From a virus: a stretch of DNA of 20,543 nt. This document shows positions 1-6,347 of the stretch, in pieces. A program made the position numbers and the translations under genes. Every line of letters begins with the position of its first letter. Position 1 is the first letter of the stretch. Location of the stretch: positions 1-20,543 of IMG/VR virus record IMGVR_UViG_3300010334_000354. One strand, written 5' to 3'. The notes below the pieces were generated by a model that saw only the letters and a program-made list of their open reading frames with translations, ran no database searches and had not been told where the DNA came from.

Positions 1-132
1 ACTGCGATTGATTTTCTTCCGTATCGTAAGGGTAACCGAATGTCGTCTCCAGTTATATCTGATAAGACTAGAGCATTAGGTTGGAAACCAAAGCGTAATC
101 TTGAGGATTATATTAAAGGTTTGTATGATTAA
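1..132 (+). CDS. C-terminal end of a sugar epimerase/dehydratase-like protein (partial)
   Basis: Frame 1 is open from the window edge to a TAA at 130-132, giving the last 43 residues of a protein whose body lies upstream. The tail contains SDKTRALGWKPKRNLEDYI. This resembles the C-terminal pattern of NAD-dependent short-chain sugar epimerases and dehydratases, where a 'K-LGW-P' segment precedes a last helix. That family makes or interconverts nucleotide sugars. A glycosyltransferase lies at 1921-2790, so a shared role in sugar modification is possible, but this is inference. The catalytic YxxxK and NAD-binding GxxGxxG motifs are outside the window. The stop overlaps the next gene start by 8 bases. 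Identity rests on the tail alone, so confidence is moderate. Confidence 0.55.
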   Translation, partial: TAIDFLPYRKGNRMSSPVISDKTRALGWKPKRNLEDYIKGLYD

Positions 133-601
133 TAAATGGTCAGAAAGATTTTTAAATATTGCTAAAGAAGTATCAACTTGGTCTATCGATCCTTCTACTA
201 AGATTGGAGCGGTAATTGTAAATAATGATAAAAGAATATTAGTAACTGGCTATAATGGCTTTCCCAGAGGTATTGATGATTCTGAAGAAAGACTCAATGT
301 CAAGGAAGAAAAGTATAAATATGTAGTCCATGGTGAAATGAATTGCATATATAATGCATGTATCAATGGATTAAGTCTAAATGAAACTACATTATATGTT
401 TCTGGACTCCCAGTATGCTCAGAATGTGCCAAAGGTATTATTCAAGTAGGCATCAAAACTGTAGTTACTCAATATGATAACACAGACATAAATCCAAAAT
501 GGGCTACTTCCAATCTACTTACTCAACAACTATTTTCTGAAGCAAATGTCGCTTACTTACAGTACGACAAATTTGGTGAACTTATATTATGCGACATCTA
601 A
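125..601 (+). CDS. cd: deoxycytidylate (dCMP) deaminase
   Basis: A 158-residue protein of the zinc-dependent cytidine/deoxycytidylate deaminase family. It converts dCMP to dUMP, feeding thymidylate synthesis for phage DNA. Visible family marks are the substrate-side GYNGFPRG (about 42-49), the zinc and proton-shuttle motif H69-G-E71, and the zinc cysteines C98 and C101 in PVCSEC. The usual spelling is HAE and PCxxC, so HGE and PVCxxC are slight variants that keep the ligands. I chose ATG at 125, with AAAGG five bases upstream, over a TTG at 101, because the family begins close to the WSxRF segment. It overlaps the upstream stop (130-132) and the next start (589), suggesting one operon. The length fits the family. 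Confidence 0.9.
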   Translation: MINKWSERFLNIAKEVSTWSIDPSTKIGAVIVNNDKRILVTGYNGFPRGIDDSEERLNVKEEKYKYVVHGEMNCIYNACINGLSLNETTLYVSGLPVCSECAKGIIQVGIKTVVTQYDNTDINPKWATSNLLTQQLFSEANVAYLQYDKFGELILCDI

Positions 602-1206
602 TTTTTGATATGGAAACTATGGGTACAAATACAACTGATTGTGCCGTTCTTGATTGCTCTATGTTTATCTATGATGATGAACAATTTCTAAGCAATCCAT
701 ATGATTTAGATACTGTCAAGTTAATCAAAACATTAAAGCCTTCCGTCAAGGATCAGGTTTCTAATTACAAGTATAAAGTTTATGCTGATACTGTAAAGTT
801 TTGGTCAGAACAGAGTAGGGAAGTACGAGATCGAATTAAGCCAATGTCTACTGATCTTACATTGGAAGATTTTGTAGATCAATTCATCAAGTATGTTTCT
901 GGTCCTAAAATTCAGTACTGGTGGTCAAGATCAAATTCATTTGATCCGGTTATTCTTTGGAGACTAGCAGATTCTGTAGGTCGCTTGGATGAACTTAACA
1001 AGCTTCTACCTCACTGGAAGTTGAGAGATACTCGAACATATATTGATGCAAAACTTAGATTCCCTAAAAAGAATTCATTTACTCCTATCAAGGATGAAAA
1101 GCTTTGGGAAGCAGAATTTAAACTACATAACAGCGCTTGGGATATTTTGGCAGATATTCTAAGGTTTCAAGCTATTGCCAGAATTGAAAACGATTTGGAG
1201 ATGTGA
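589..1206 (+). CDS. dexA: DexA-type 3'-5' exonuclease
   Basis: A 205-residue DEDD-superfamily exonuclease resembling T4 exonuclease A (DexA, about 227 residues), which degrades DNA from the 3' end. The N-terminal strand carries the metal-binding pair D7 and E9 (IFDMETMG, compared with IDFETMG in T4). The middle has KFWSEQSREVRDRI, matching the WWKNQSPEAR region of T4, and then SNSFDPVILW with another acidic site. RDTRTYIDA parallels RDIRTRIEA in T4. HNSAWDILADI near the C-terminus parallels the HDSxxDxxxDI exonuclease III motif. The start overlaps the deaminase by 13 bases and the stop lies just before the next gene, so translation is probably coupled. Identification rests on remembered family sequence, not a search. 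Confidence 0.85.
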   Translation: MRHLIFDMETMGTNTTDCAVLDCSMFIYDDEQFLSNPYDLDTVKLIKTLKPSVKDQVSNYKYKVYADTVKFWSEQSREVRDRIKPMSTDLTLEDFVDQFIKYVSGPKIQYWWSRSNSFDPVILWRLADSVGRLDELNKLLPHWKLRDTRTYIDAKLRFPKKNSFTPIKDEKLWEAEFKLHNSAWDILADILRFQAIARIENDLEM

Positions 1207-1207
1207 T

Positions 1208-1561
1208 ATGATTTATAATGAAGCTTTATGTTATAAGAATAAAGAAGATGAGTCTGAAATTTGTTCAGACAAACAAGATATTCAGTATAAATATAATGAA
1301 GGCAAACTCCTTCAAGAAATCACAGACTATGTTAATGCAACATACGGTGAACACTATTCCCAAAATAGATATCAGGCCACTGAGTTTATAGTAGATGGCG
1401 GCCATGGCATTGGATTTACCATTGGTAATATCTTAAAGTATGCTCAGCGATATGGTCGTAAGGGAACCCCCGAAGATTGGAGAAAAGATTTAATGAAGGT
1501 TATTCATTATGCAATTATTGCACTACACGTGCATGATCTTGAAACTAAGGATAAAGTATGA
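1208..1561 (+). CDS. DUF3310-like protein
   Basis: A 117-residue protein. Its second half (roughly residues 45-105) has the pattern GNILKYAQRYGRKG, then EDWRKDLMKVIHYAIIAL. This matches DUF3310, a small helical phage family often annotated as a nucleotide kinase without biochemical proof. The first 40 residues are charged and look like a variable extension. I placed the start at ATG 1208, which follows a GGAG at about 1196-1199, rather than at TTG 1175 inside dexA. The gene sits between an exonuclease and a MazG-like pyrophosphohydrolase and overlaps the latter by 4 bases, so a role in nucleotide metabolism is plausible but unproven. Confidence 0.7.
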   Translation: MIYNEALCYKNKEDESEICSDKQDIQYKYNEGKLLQEITDYVNATYGEHYSQNRYQATEFIVDGGHGIGFTIGNILKYAQRYGRKGTPEDWRKDLMKVIHYAIIALHVHDLETKDKV

Positions 1562-1911
1562 CAATTAAATACTCTGAAATGATTTCAGCACTAGTAAAGC
1601 CAGGTGCTGTTATTCAAAATAGTTTAACACCAGATTCTATTAATCTCTGGCATATGGCAACAGGTGTTTCTGGTGAAGCCGGTGAATTACTAGATGCTGT
1701 TAAAAAACATGTAATCTATAATAAGACACTAGATGTAGTTAATGTAATTGAAGAACTAGGTGATCTTGAGTTCTACATGGAAGGACTTCGTCAAGTACTT
1801 AATATTACCAGAGAAGAAACAATCCAAAAGAATATTGAAAAGCTTTCAGTTCGTTACCACGGGCTGACTTATAGTGACCAAAAAGCTCAAGATCGAGCAG
1901 ACAAGAAGTAA
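1558..1911 (+). CDS. MazG-like nucleoside triphosphate pyrophosphohydrolase
   Basis: A 117-residue all-alpha NTP pyrophosphatase of the MazG/dUTPase superfamily, which splits NTPs or dNTPs to NMPs and pyrophosphate using Mg ions. The paired acidic helices are clear: GEAGELLDAVKKH with E40 and E43, and EELGDLEFY with E66 and D69. The conserved ENIxKLxxRY-type tail appears as KNIEKLSVRYHGL. The start ATG overlaps the upstream stop (GTATGA), pointing to translational coupling. Phage members may clean the dNTP pool or act on alarmones. The sequence does not show which. Neighbouring dCMP deaminase and DUF3310 genes favour a dNTP-pool role (inference). Confidence 0.82.
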   Translation: MTIKYSEMISALVKPGAVIQNSLTPDSINLWHMATGVSGEAGELLDAVKKHVIYNKTLDVVNVIEELGDLEFYMEGLRQVLNITREETIQKNIEKLSVRYHGLTYSDQKAQDRADKK

Positions 1912-1920
1912 GGAATTATT

Positions 1921-2790
1921 ATGTCAGGAATTGAAATTAAAGTACCAATTGAGAAGTTAAGAGAACGAAAGCTTTTTGTAGCAGTTCCTATGTATGGCGG
2001 TAGCTGTATGGGTATGTTTACCAGATCAATTGCAGATCTTTCTGCATTATGCACACATTATGGAATTCAAGTTAGATTCTACTTTCTGTTTAATGAAAGT
2101 CTAATTACACGTGCTAGAAATTATTGTGCAGATGAATTTTTGAGGTCAGGTGATACACATCTTATGTTCATTGACGCCGACATCGGTTTTAATGCACAAG
2201 ATGTTATTGCTCTTCTAGCACTGTCGGATCACGAAGATCCTACAAACGAGTATGATATCATTTGTGGTCCATATCCTAAGAAGTGCATCAGTTGGGAAAA
2301 GATTAAGACGGCTGTTGATAAGGGCTTTGCTGACGAGAATCCACAGAATCTTGAAAAGTATGTCGGTGATTATGTCTTTAATCCAGTACAAGGTAATGGA
2401 TCCATTTCGCTTGGTCAACCGGTAGAAGTTCTTGAAGCAGGAACTGGCTTTATGATGATCCGCCGAGCAACATTCGAGAAGTTTGAAAAAGCTTATCCAG
2501 AACAGTTGTACACACCTGATCATATTCGTACCGAACACTTTGATGGTTCACGTCAGATTATGGCTTATTTTGATACTCCAATTTGCCCAGACACAAATCG
2601 TTATCTCTCGGAAGATTATATGTTCTGTCAATGGACTCGTAAAGCTGGTATGAAAGTTTGGTTCTGCCCATGGATGTCACTACAGCATGTTGGTATGATG
2701 GTCTTTGGCGGTTCACTTATAGATCTTGCTTCAATTGGTGCATCTGCCACTGCGGACCCAGCACTTCTTAAGAAGAATTTTAAGAAATGA
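1921..2790 (+). CDS. GT-A-fold glycosyltransferase
   Basis: A 289-residue protein with the features of a nucleotide-sugar-dependent GT-A glycosyltransferase. It has an N-terminal beta strand LFVAVPMYGG (18-27), then NESLITRARNYCADEFL and the metal-binding D85-A-D87 in MFIDADIGF. EAGTGFMMIRR and LSEDYMFCQWTRKAGMKVW further on correspond to the acceptor side and the conserved 'ED' motif. Whether it glycosylates DNA, a virion protein or a host surface sugar cannot be told. The epimerase-like tail at 1-132 is a possible partner. A GGAATT sequence just before ATG 1921 is the likely ribosome site. It ends at TGA 2788-2790, one base before the -35 box of the gp45 promoter. Confidence 0.8.
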   Translation: MSGIEIKVPIEKLRERKLFVAVPMYGGSCMGMFTRSIADLSALCTHYGIQVRFYFLFNESLITRARNYCADEFLRSGDTHLMFIDADIGFNAQDVIALLALSDHEDPTNEYDIICGPYPKKCISWEKIKTAVDKGFADENPQNLEKYVGDYVFNPVQGNGSISLGQPVEVLEAGTGFMMIRRATFEKFEKAYPEQLYTPDHIRTEHFDGSRQIMAYFDTPICPDTNRYLSEDYMFCQWTRKAGMKVWFCPWMSLQHVGMMVFGGSLIDLASIGASATADPALLKKNFKK

Positions 2791-2791
2791 G

Positions 2792-2820
2792 TTGACATTT
2801 TATCGTGTTTAATATATTAG
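2792..2820 (+). promoter_or_regulatory. sigma70-like promoter before gene 45
   Basis: TTGACA at 2792-2797, a run of T, then TATTAG at 2815-2820 with 17 bp spacing (TATATT at 2813 is a nearby alternative). It starts one base after the glycosyltransferase stop, forming TGAGTTGACA, an arrangement also seen at 7100 and 17486. The leader reaches ATG 2852 through a GGAG at 2841-2844. Confidence 0.75.
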
Positions 2821-2851
2821 TGATATATGCAATTTATTATGGAGCATATTA

Positions 2852-3511
2852 ATGAAGTTTAATCAGCGTACCACACAAATTCTTAAGAACTTTTCGTCAA
2901 TCAATCCGTCGATTCAGTTCAAGCCAGGTAAGACACTGTCTACTATTTCTACTGGTAAGACCATTATGGCCAGAGCAAAGCTTGACCAGGACATTACCGG
3001 TACATTTGCCATTTATGATCTAAGTCGGTTCCTTGGAACTATTTCACTTTTCTCTGATCCAGAGCTCAATGTTCAAGAAAAGTTTATGGAAATCCGTGAA
3101 GGCCAGCGTAAACTTAACTATACCTTTACAGCACCTGAGCTTATTGTGACTCCACCTGATAAGGAAATTAAGCTTCCTGATCCAGAAGTGAAGTTTACAA
3201 TTGATGCAGTTGATCTTCAGGAAGTTATCAAGGCACTATCCGTTCTGTCTCTGCCAGAAATTGCTGTTGTTGGTGATGGTGAAACAATTACTGTACAAGC
3301 TATTGACAGTAAGAATCCATCAGGTGACGTTTATTCCGTCAAGGTTGGTGACACCAAAAATGCTTTCCGTATGATTATCCGTGCCGACAATCTCAAGCTA
3401 CTACCTGGTTCATACGAAGTTGAAATTTCTGCTAAGGGCCTCTCTAAGTTTACTGGTGCTGAGGTGGAGTATTTTGTGGCTGTTGAGTCCAACTCGACTT
3501 TTGAAGGCTAA
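2852..3511 (+). CDS. 45: DNA polymerase sliding clamp (gp45-like)
   Basis: A 219-residue protein of about T4 gp45 length (228). The T4 clamp is a trimeric ring that tethers DNA polymerase and also activates late transcription with gp33 and gp55. The N-terminus KFNQRTTQILKNFSSIN matches the T4 pattern KLSKDTTALLKNFATIN. FAIYDLSRFLGTISLF matches VAIYDLNGFLGILSLV, and the C-terminal YFVAVESNSTFEG matches YVVALEADSTHDF. It has its own strong promoter 60 bases upstream and a hairpin terminator just downstream, so it can be expressed apart from gp44. The late-promoter boxes seen in this window fit a clamp that also serves late transcription (inference from T4). Confidence 0.93.
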   Translation: MKFNQRTTQILKNFSSINPSIQFKPGKTLSTISTGKTIMARAKLDQDITGTFAIYDLSRFLGTISLFSDPELNVQEKFMEIREGQRKLNYTFTAPELIVTPPDKEIKLPDPEVKFTIDAVDLQEVIKALSVLSLPEIAVVGDGETITVQAIDSKNPSGDVYSVKVGDTKNAFRMIIRADNLKLLPGSYEVEISAKGLSKFTGAEVEYFVAVESNSTFEG

Positions 3512-3532
3512 TCTTTCGGTGAAGTTACTACT

Positions 3533-3562
3533 GGCGGGGTTTCGGCTCCGCCACCTTTTATT
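3533..3562 (+). terminator. hairpin terminator between genes 45 and 44
   Basis: GGCGGGG (3533-3539) pairs with CTCCGCC (3546-3552) through seven base pairs, one of them G-U, around a six-base TTTCGG loop. CTTTTATT follows at about 3555-3562. The G+C-rich stem stands out in this A+T-rich DNA. The short, interrupted T tract suggests partial termination, which would lower gp44/62 relative to gp45. Confidence 0.65.
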
Positions 3563-3574
3563 ATGGAGACTATT

Positions 3575-4513
3575 ATGCTTGAAGAATTCTTGTGGGTAGA
3601 GCGCTACAGGCCAGCCAAGATTGCAGATGCTATTCTGCCAGATAATCTCAAAGCTACATTTCAAGAGTTTGTAAATCAGAAGAACATTCCAAATCTTATT
3701 TTAGCCGGCGGTGCTGGTGTAGGTAAGACAACTGTTGCTCGTGCTATGCTTGAGGAACTCGAGTGTGACTATATTATTATAAATGGTTCGATGAATGGTA
3801 ACATCGACACACTACGAAATGAGATCAAGAACTTTGCCTCGGCTGTTTCACTTTCCGGTGGCCGTAAGTACGTAATCCTTGACGAGGCAGATTATCTAAA
3901 TGCCAACTCAACTCAACCAGCGCTTCGTAACTTTATGGAAGAGTTCTCAAAGAATTGTGGTTTCATTCTTACATGTAACTACAAGAATCGTATCATTGAA
4001 CCACTTCATTCTCGTTGTTCAGTAATCGACTTTAAGATTACCAAGAAGGAACTACCTGAACTAGCCAAGCAGTTTATGCGCCGTGTATGCACAATTCTTA
4101 CTACCGAGAATATTGAATTTGATAAGGCTGTAGTTGCAGAAGTACTCAAGAAGCACTTTCCAGATTGGCGTCGAGTTCTAAATGAACTTCAGCGGTATTC
4201 AGCTACAGGCAAGATTGACTCGGGCATTCTTGTTAATCTTCAGGAAGTATCACTCAAGTCCTTAATGACTTTCCTCAAGGAACGTGATTATACTAATATG
4301 CGTAAGTGGGTTGCCGAGAATATTGACAATGATGCCAATGGTATGTATCGCATGATCTTTGATCAAGCAAGTCAATATGTAACAAAAGATACTATTCCAG
4401 CTATAGTTCTCATTCTTGGTAAGTATCAATACCAGCATGCATTTGCTGCCGATCAAGAGATTAACCTAGTGTGTTGCTTGACAGAGATTATGATGGAGGG
4501 CACATGGAAATAG
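3575..4513 (+). CDS. 44: clamp loader large subunit (gp44-like AAA+ ATPase)
   Basis: A 312-residue AAA+ ATPase (T4 gp44 is 319) that with gp62 opens the gp45 ring and loads it on primed DNA. It begins with WVERYRPAKI, the clamp-loader RYRP signature, followed by the P-loop GGAGVGKTT at 45-53. Walker B is YVILDEAD, and LHSRCSVIDF carries the SRC arginine-finger motif. I chose ATG 3575, six bases after a GGAG at 3565-3568, rather than ATG 3563, which overlaps that ribosome site. The C-terminus reads MMEGTWK, close to the T4 ending in QWK. The minus-strand endonuclease gene overlaps its last 26 bases. A second version of the same C-terminal codons lies at 5293-5319, so this tail may have been replaced. 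Confidence 0.93.
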   Translation: MLEEFLWVERYRPAKIADAILPDNLKATFQEFVNQKNIPNLILAGGAGVGKTTVARAMLEELECDYIIINGSMNGNIDTLRNEIKNFASAVSLSGGRKYVILDEADYLNANSTQPALRNFMEEFSKNCGFILTCNYKNRIIEPLHSRCSVIDFKITKKELPELAKQFMRRVCTILTTENIEFDKAVVAEVLKKHFPDWRRVLNELQRYSATGKIDSGILVNLQEVSLKSLMTFLKERDYTNMRKWVAENIDNDANGMYRMIFDQASQYVTKDTIPAIVLILGKYQYQHAFAADQEINLVCCLTEIMMEGTWK

Positions 4514-5249
4514 AGGAATAATAATCTTTAGCAAATAAAGTTTTACCCTTAATTATATTACAAATTGTTGAGTTTGTAACATTATATTTAGAAGAAATTT
4601 TTTGTGAAAATGCGGCATTATAAGTATGTTTATTTGTAGGCAATTCAAAATATGGTTTAGAAATATAAAGATCTATAATTTCTTTCACTTGCTCTTTATT
4701 AATTTTACAATAGTGAACATTACCAATTAGTCCTATTCTCATTTTATCAATACTTTCGTTTGTTTGTTTTTTACCAAACATAGGATTATTTTCTGGATTT
4801 TTATATCTTTGTTTTGCGTTTGATGAAATTTTTTCTTTATGTTTATCTGAAAATAATCTACCTAAAACATATCCGTTTTCTAAATGATAATTTACAGATT
4901 GTTCATCAATAAATTTAGTATGAACACCATTATTAACCCATTTTCTGCTTTTTGTATCAAAAAGAAAATCACATTCATTTATAAAATCTTGTCGTTTTGA
5001 TGCTTTAATTTTCAGCAAAAATTTAGATTCCCAATTTTTTGCTGAAATCACATCTTTAAATATTTTTCTTACTTCAACATCAAACGATTCCTTTCCATAT
5101 TCTTTTATTATTTCCTTCACGTAAGAAGAAGAAGTAAAATATATATTCCATAGGTCAGAAGGTTTACAACCTTTTGCAAATCTTACTCCATAATAATATT
5201 TCTTTAATGGTCTACAATAAATTAAATATGTAAAAGGTATAGTTAACAT
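4488..5249 (-). CDS. GIY-YIG homing endonuclease with NUMOD3-like region
   Basis: A 253-residue free-standing endonuclease on the strand opposite all its neighbours. The N-terminal nuclease has TYLIYC (7-12) and KYYYGVRF (17-24), the two strands of the GIY-YIG fold, then IYFTSS and a conserved WESKFL. A middle segment with DKHKEKIS, NNPMFGKKQT and ESIDKMR resembles the NUMOD3 DNA-binding repeat of phage and intron endonucleases. The tail, with NVTNSTICNIIKGKTLF, looks like a helix-turn-helix module. The start ATG is preceded by AGGAG and an exact TATAAATA box. It interrupts the gp44-gp62 region and is visibly more A+T-rich than gp44. Such enzymes cut endonuclease-free alleles and spread by repair. 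Here the likely target is the gp44 3' end (inference). Confidence 0.88.
   Translation of the reverse strand: MLTIPFTYLIYCRPLKKYYYGVRFAKGCKPSDLWNIYFTSSSYVKEIIKEYGKESFDVEVRKIFKDVISAKNWESKFLLKIKASKRQDFINECDFLFDTKSRKWVNNGVHTKFIDEQSVNYHLENGYVLGRLFSDKHKEKISSNAKQRYKNPENNPMFGKKQTNESIDKMRIGLIGNVHYCKINKEQVKEIIDLYISKPYFELPTNKHTYNAAFSQKISSKYNVTNSTICNIIKGKTLFAKDYYSSISMCPPS
4489..4502 (+). repeat. gp44-tail direct repeat, upstream copy
   Basis: TATGATGGAGGGCA, within the gp44 reading frame encoding MMEG. It matches 5292-5305 at 13 of 14 bases and flanks the endonuclease insert. Confidence 0.7.
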
Positions 5250-5269
5250 GATTTTTTCTCCTATAGCTT

Positions 5270-5277
5270 TATTTATA
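5270..5277 (-). promoter_or_regulatory. T4-type late promoter box for the first GIY-YIG gene
   Basis: TATAAATA on the minus strand, 20 bases before the endonuclease ATG at 5249, with an AGGAG ribosome site in between. This equals the T4 late promoter consensus, read by the gp55 sigma factor and the gp45 clamp. Confidence 0.7.
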
Positions 5278-5291
5278 AAAATTCAATACTG

Positions 5292-5305
5292 TATGATGGA
5301 AGGCA
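5292..5305 (+). repeat. gp44-tail direct repeat, downstream copy
   Basis: TATGATGGAAGGCA, the counterpart of 4489-4502 with one G/A change. Read in frame it continues MMEGNFDK to a TGA at 5317-5319 that overlaps the next ATG, so it looks like the displaced native end of gp44. Confidence 0.7.
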
Positions 5306-5315
5306 ATTTTGATAA

Positions 5316-5510
5316 ATGAGTTGGTGGAAGCGCCGAAAGTGTGCTACATGCAAAAAGGTTCTTAAAGCAAAGAACCCTGTGCATGAACTTAGAGTTGGTA
5401 CTGCTGATGGTGTAGTAGATCTAGAAATCTGTGATGATTGTGCTAGGTTCTGGGATAAATCGGCAGAGGTTCTATCAAAAGGAAATCAAGAAAATGACGA
5501 GCCCGTTTGA
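5316..5510 (+). CDS. small zinc-ribbon protein
   Basis: A 64-residue protein with CATC at residues 9-12 and CDDC about 30 residues later: two CxxC knuckles that could hold one zinc ion in a treble-clef or ribbon fold. The N-terminus is basic (WWKRRK) and the tail acidic. I do not recognise a named family. ATG 5316 overlaps the TGA of the displaced gp44 tail (ATGA), and the stop overlaps the gp62 start by 17 bases. It was therefore probably coupled between the two clamp-loader subunits before the endonuclease arrived. T4 has no gene between 44 and 62. The GGAAGG at 5298-5303 is 12 bases from the ATG, rather far for a ribosome site. Confidence 0.75.
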   Translation: MSWWKRRKCATCKKVLKAKNPVHELRVGTADGVVDLEICDDCARFWDKSAEVLSKGNQENDEPV

Positions 5511-5871
5511 TTATATCAATTCTATCGGTCATAGCAAAAAGGATATGATGGCCGATGAAGCAGGTGAAAAAGACTATAACGCATGGATGATCAATAAAGG
5601 CTTTTCATACTTTCCTGACACAATTGAATATGCCAACAATATGAATATGCTCTATCATCTTGATAGTAGACTTCAATATGAATATCTGACTAACATTATT
5701 AGGCCTAGGAAACGCTTTTCTAAATGGTCTAAGAAAAAAGAAGATAAAACAGTTGAACTTATTAAGACTTACTATAAATGTAGCGATAAAAAGGCTGACG
5801 AGTATCTGAAGATCTTAAACGCAAAACAAATTAAACAGATTAAGGATTATCTTGAAACTGGTACAAAATAA
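5494..5871 (+). CDS. 62: clamp loader small subunit (gp62-like)
   Basis: A 125-residue protein, shorter than T4 gp62 (187), in the expected position between gene 44 and regA. A T4 gp62 stretch, PRGKRYGKWAKLVEDSTEVL, is mirrored by PRKRFSKWSKKKEDKTVEL. A following YKCSDKKADEYLKIL resembles YQVNTNDAINYKSIL. Earlier KDYNAWMINKGFSYFPDTIEYANNMN lines up with [24 protein letters not shown]. gp62 has no ATPase site and acts as the fifth subunit of the gp44(4)/62(1) loader. ATG 5494 follows AAGGAA and overlaps the zinc-ribbon gene. The family diverges strongly, so the call depends on these blocks and on synteny. Confidence 0.8.
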   Translation: MTSPFDYINSIGHSKKDMMADEAGEKDYNAWMINKGFSYFPDTIEYANNMNMLYHLDSRLQYEYLTNIIRPRKRFSKWSKKKEDKTVELIKTYYKCSDKKADEYLKILNAKQIKQIKDYLETGTK

Positions 5872-5888
5872 TTTGTAGACTTCACTTT

Positions 5889-5896
5889 TATAAATA
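5889..5896 (+). promoter_or_regulatory. candidate late promoter box before regA
   Basis: TATAAATA in the 71-base gap between gp62 and regA, 46 bases before the regA ATG. It matches the T4 late consensus exactly. A chance match is possible in such A+T-rich DNA, but this one is intergenic and on the right strand. Confidence 0.45.
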
Positions 5897-5942
5897 TTCG
5901 GTCATTTCATTACAATGATAGAACAAAAAATAAAGGTGGAAT

Positions 5943-6347
5943 ATGACTGATGATATTTTTAAAGGTAAAGGTATAGAGATTCGTCTTGGTGAAGAAGATG
6001 ATTTTCTAAAGATTAAAGAAACATTAACTCGTATTGGTGTTGCATCACGTAAAGATAAGACACTTTATCAGTCTTGTCATATTCTACATAAACAAGGTCG
6101 ATATGTAATTCTTCACTTTAAGGAATTATTTGAGCTTGATGGTAAGGCTTCAAATTTCTCTGATGAAGATGAAGGTCGCCGAAATACAATTGCTAAACTT
6201 CTGGAAGATTGGGGTCTCATTAAACTTGTAGAACCTGAAGCTGTAAAGAAACCAACTGCAACACTCAATCAGATTAAGATTCTTCCATATAAAGAAAAGA
6301 ATGATTGGGTATTGACTGCTAAATATACTATAGGCAAGCGTAAATGA
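5943..6347 (+). CDS. regA: RegA translational repressor
   Basis: A 134-residue protein (T4 RegA has 122) with high visible similarity: DFLKIKETLTRIGVASRKDK, LYQSCHILHKQGRY, ILHFKELFELDGK, LLEDWGLI and the ending KYTIGKRK compared with KYTIGN in T4. RegA binds mRNA at the start codons of many phage early genes, including its own and the clamp and clamp-loader genes, and blocks ribosome entry. The many early genes in this window that share a leader around GGAATGGAG and ATG are natural candidate targets (inference). GGTGG about 5 bases before ATG 5943 gives the ribosome site. The stop overlaps the next start as ATGA. Confidence 0.95.
   Translation: MTDDIFKGKGIEIRLGEEDDFLKIKETLTRIGVASRKDKTLYQSCHILHKQGRYVILHFKELFELDGKASNFSDEDEGRRNTIAKLLEDWGLIKLVEPEAVKKPTATLNQIKILPYKEKNDWVLTAKYTIGKRK

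Noticed and set aside
314-321. TATAAATA inside the dCMP deaminase gene (also 1286-1293)
   Set aside because: Both are inside coding regions with no gene starting just downstream. They show the chance background of this box in A+T-rich DNA.
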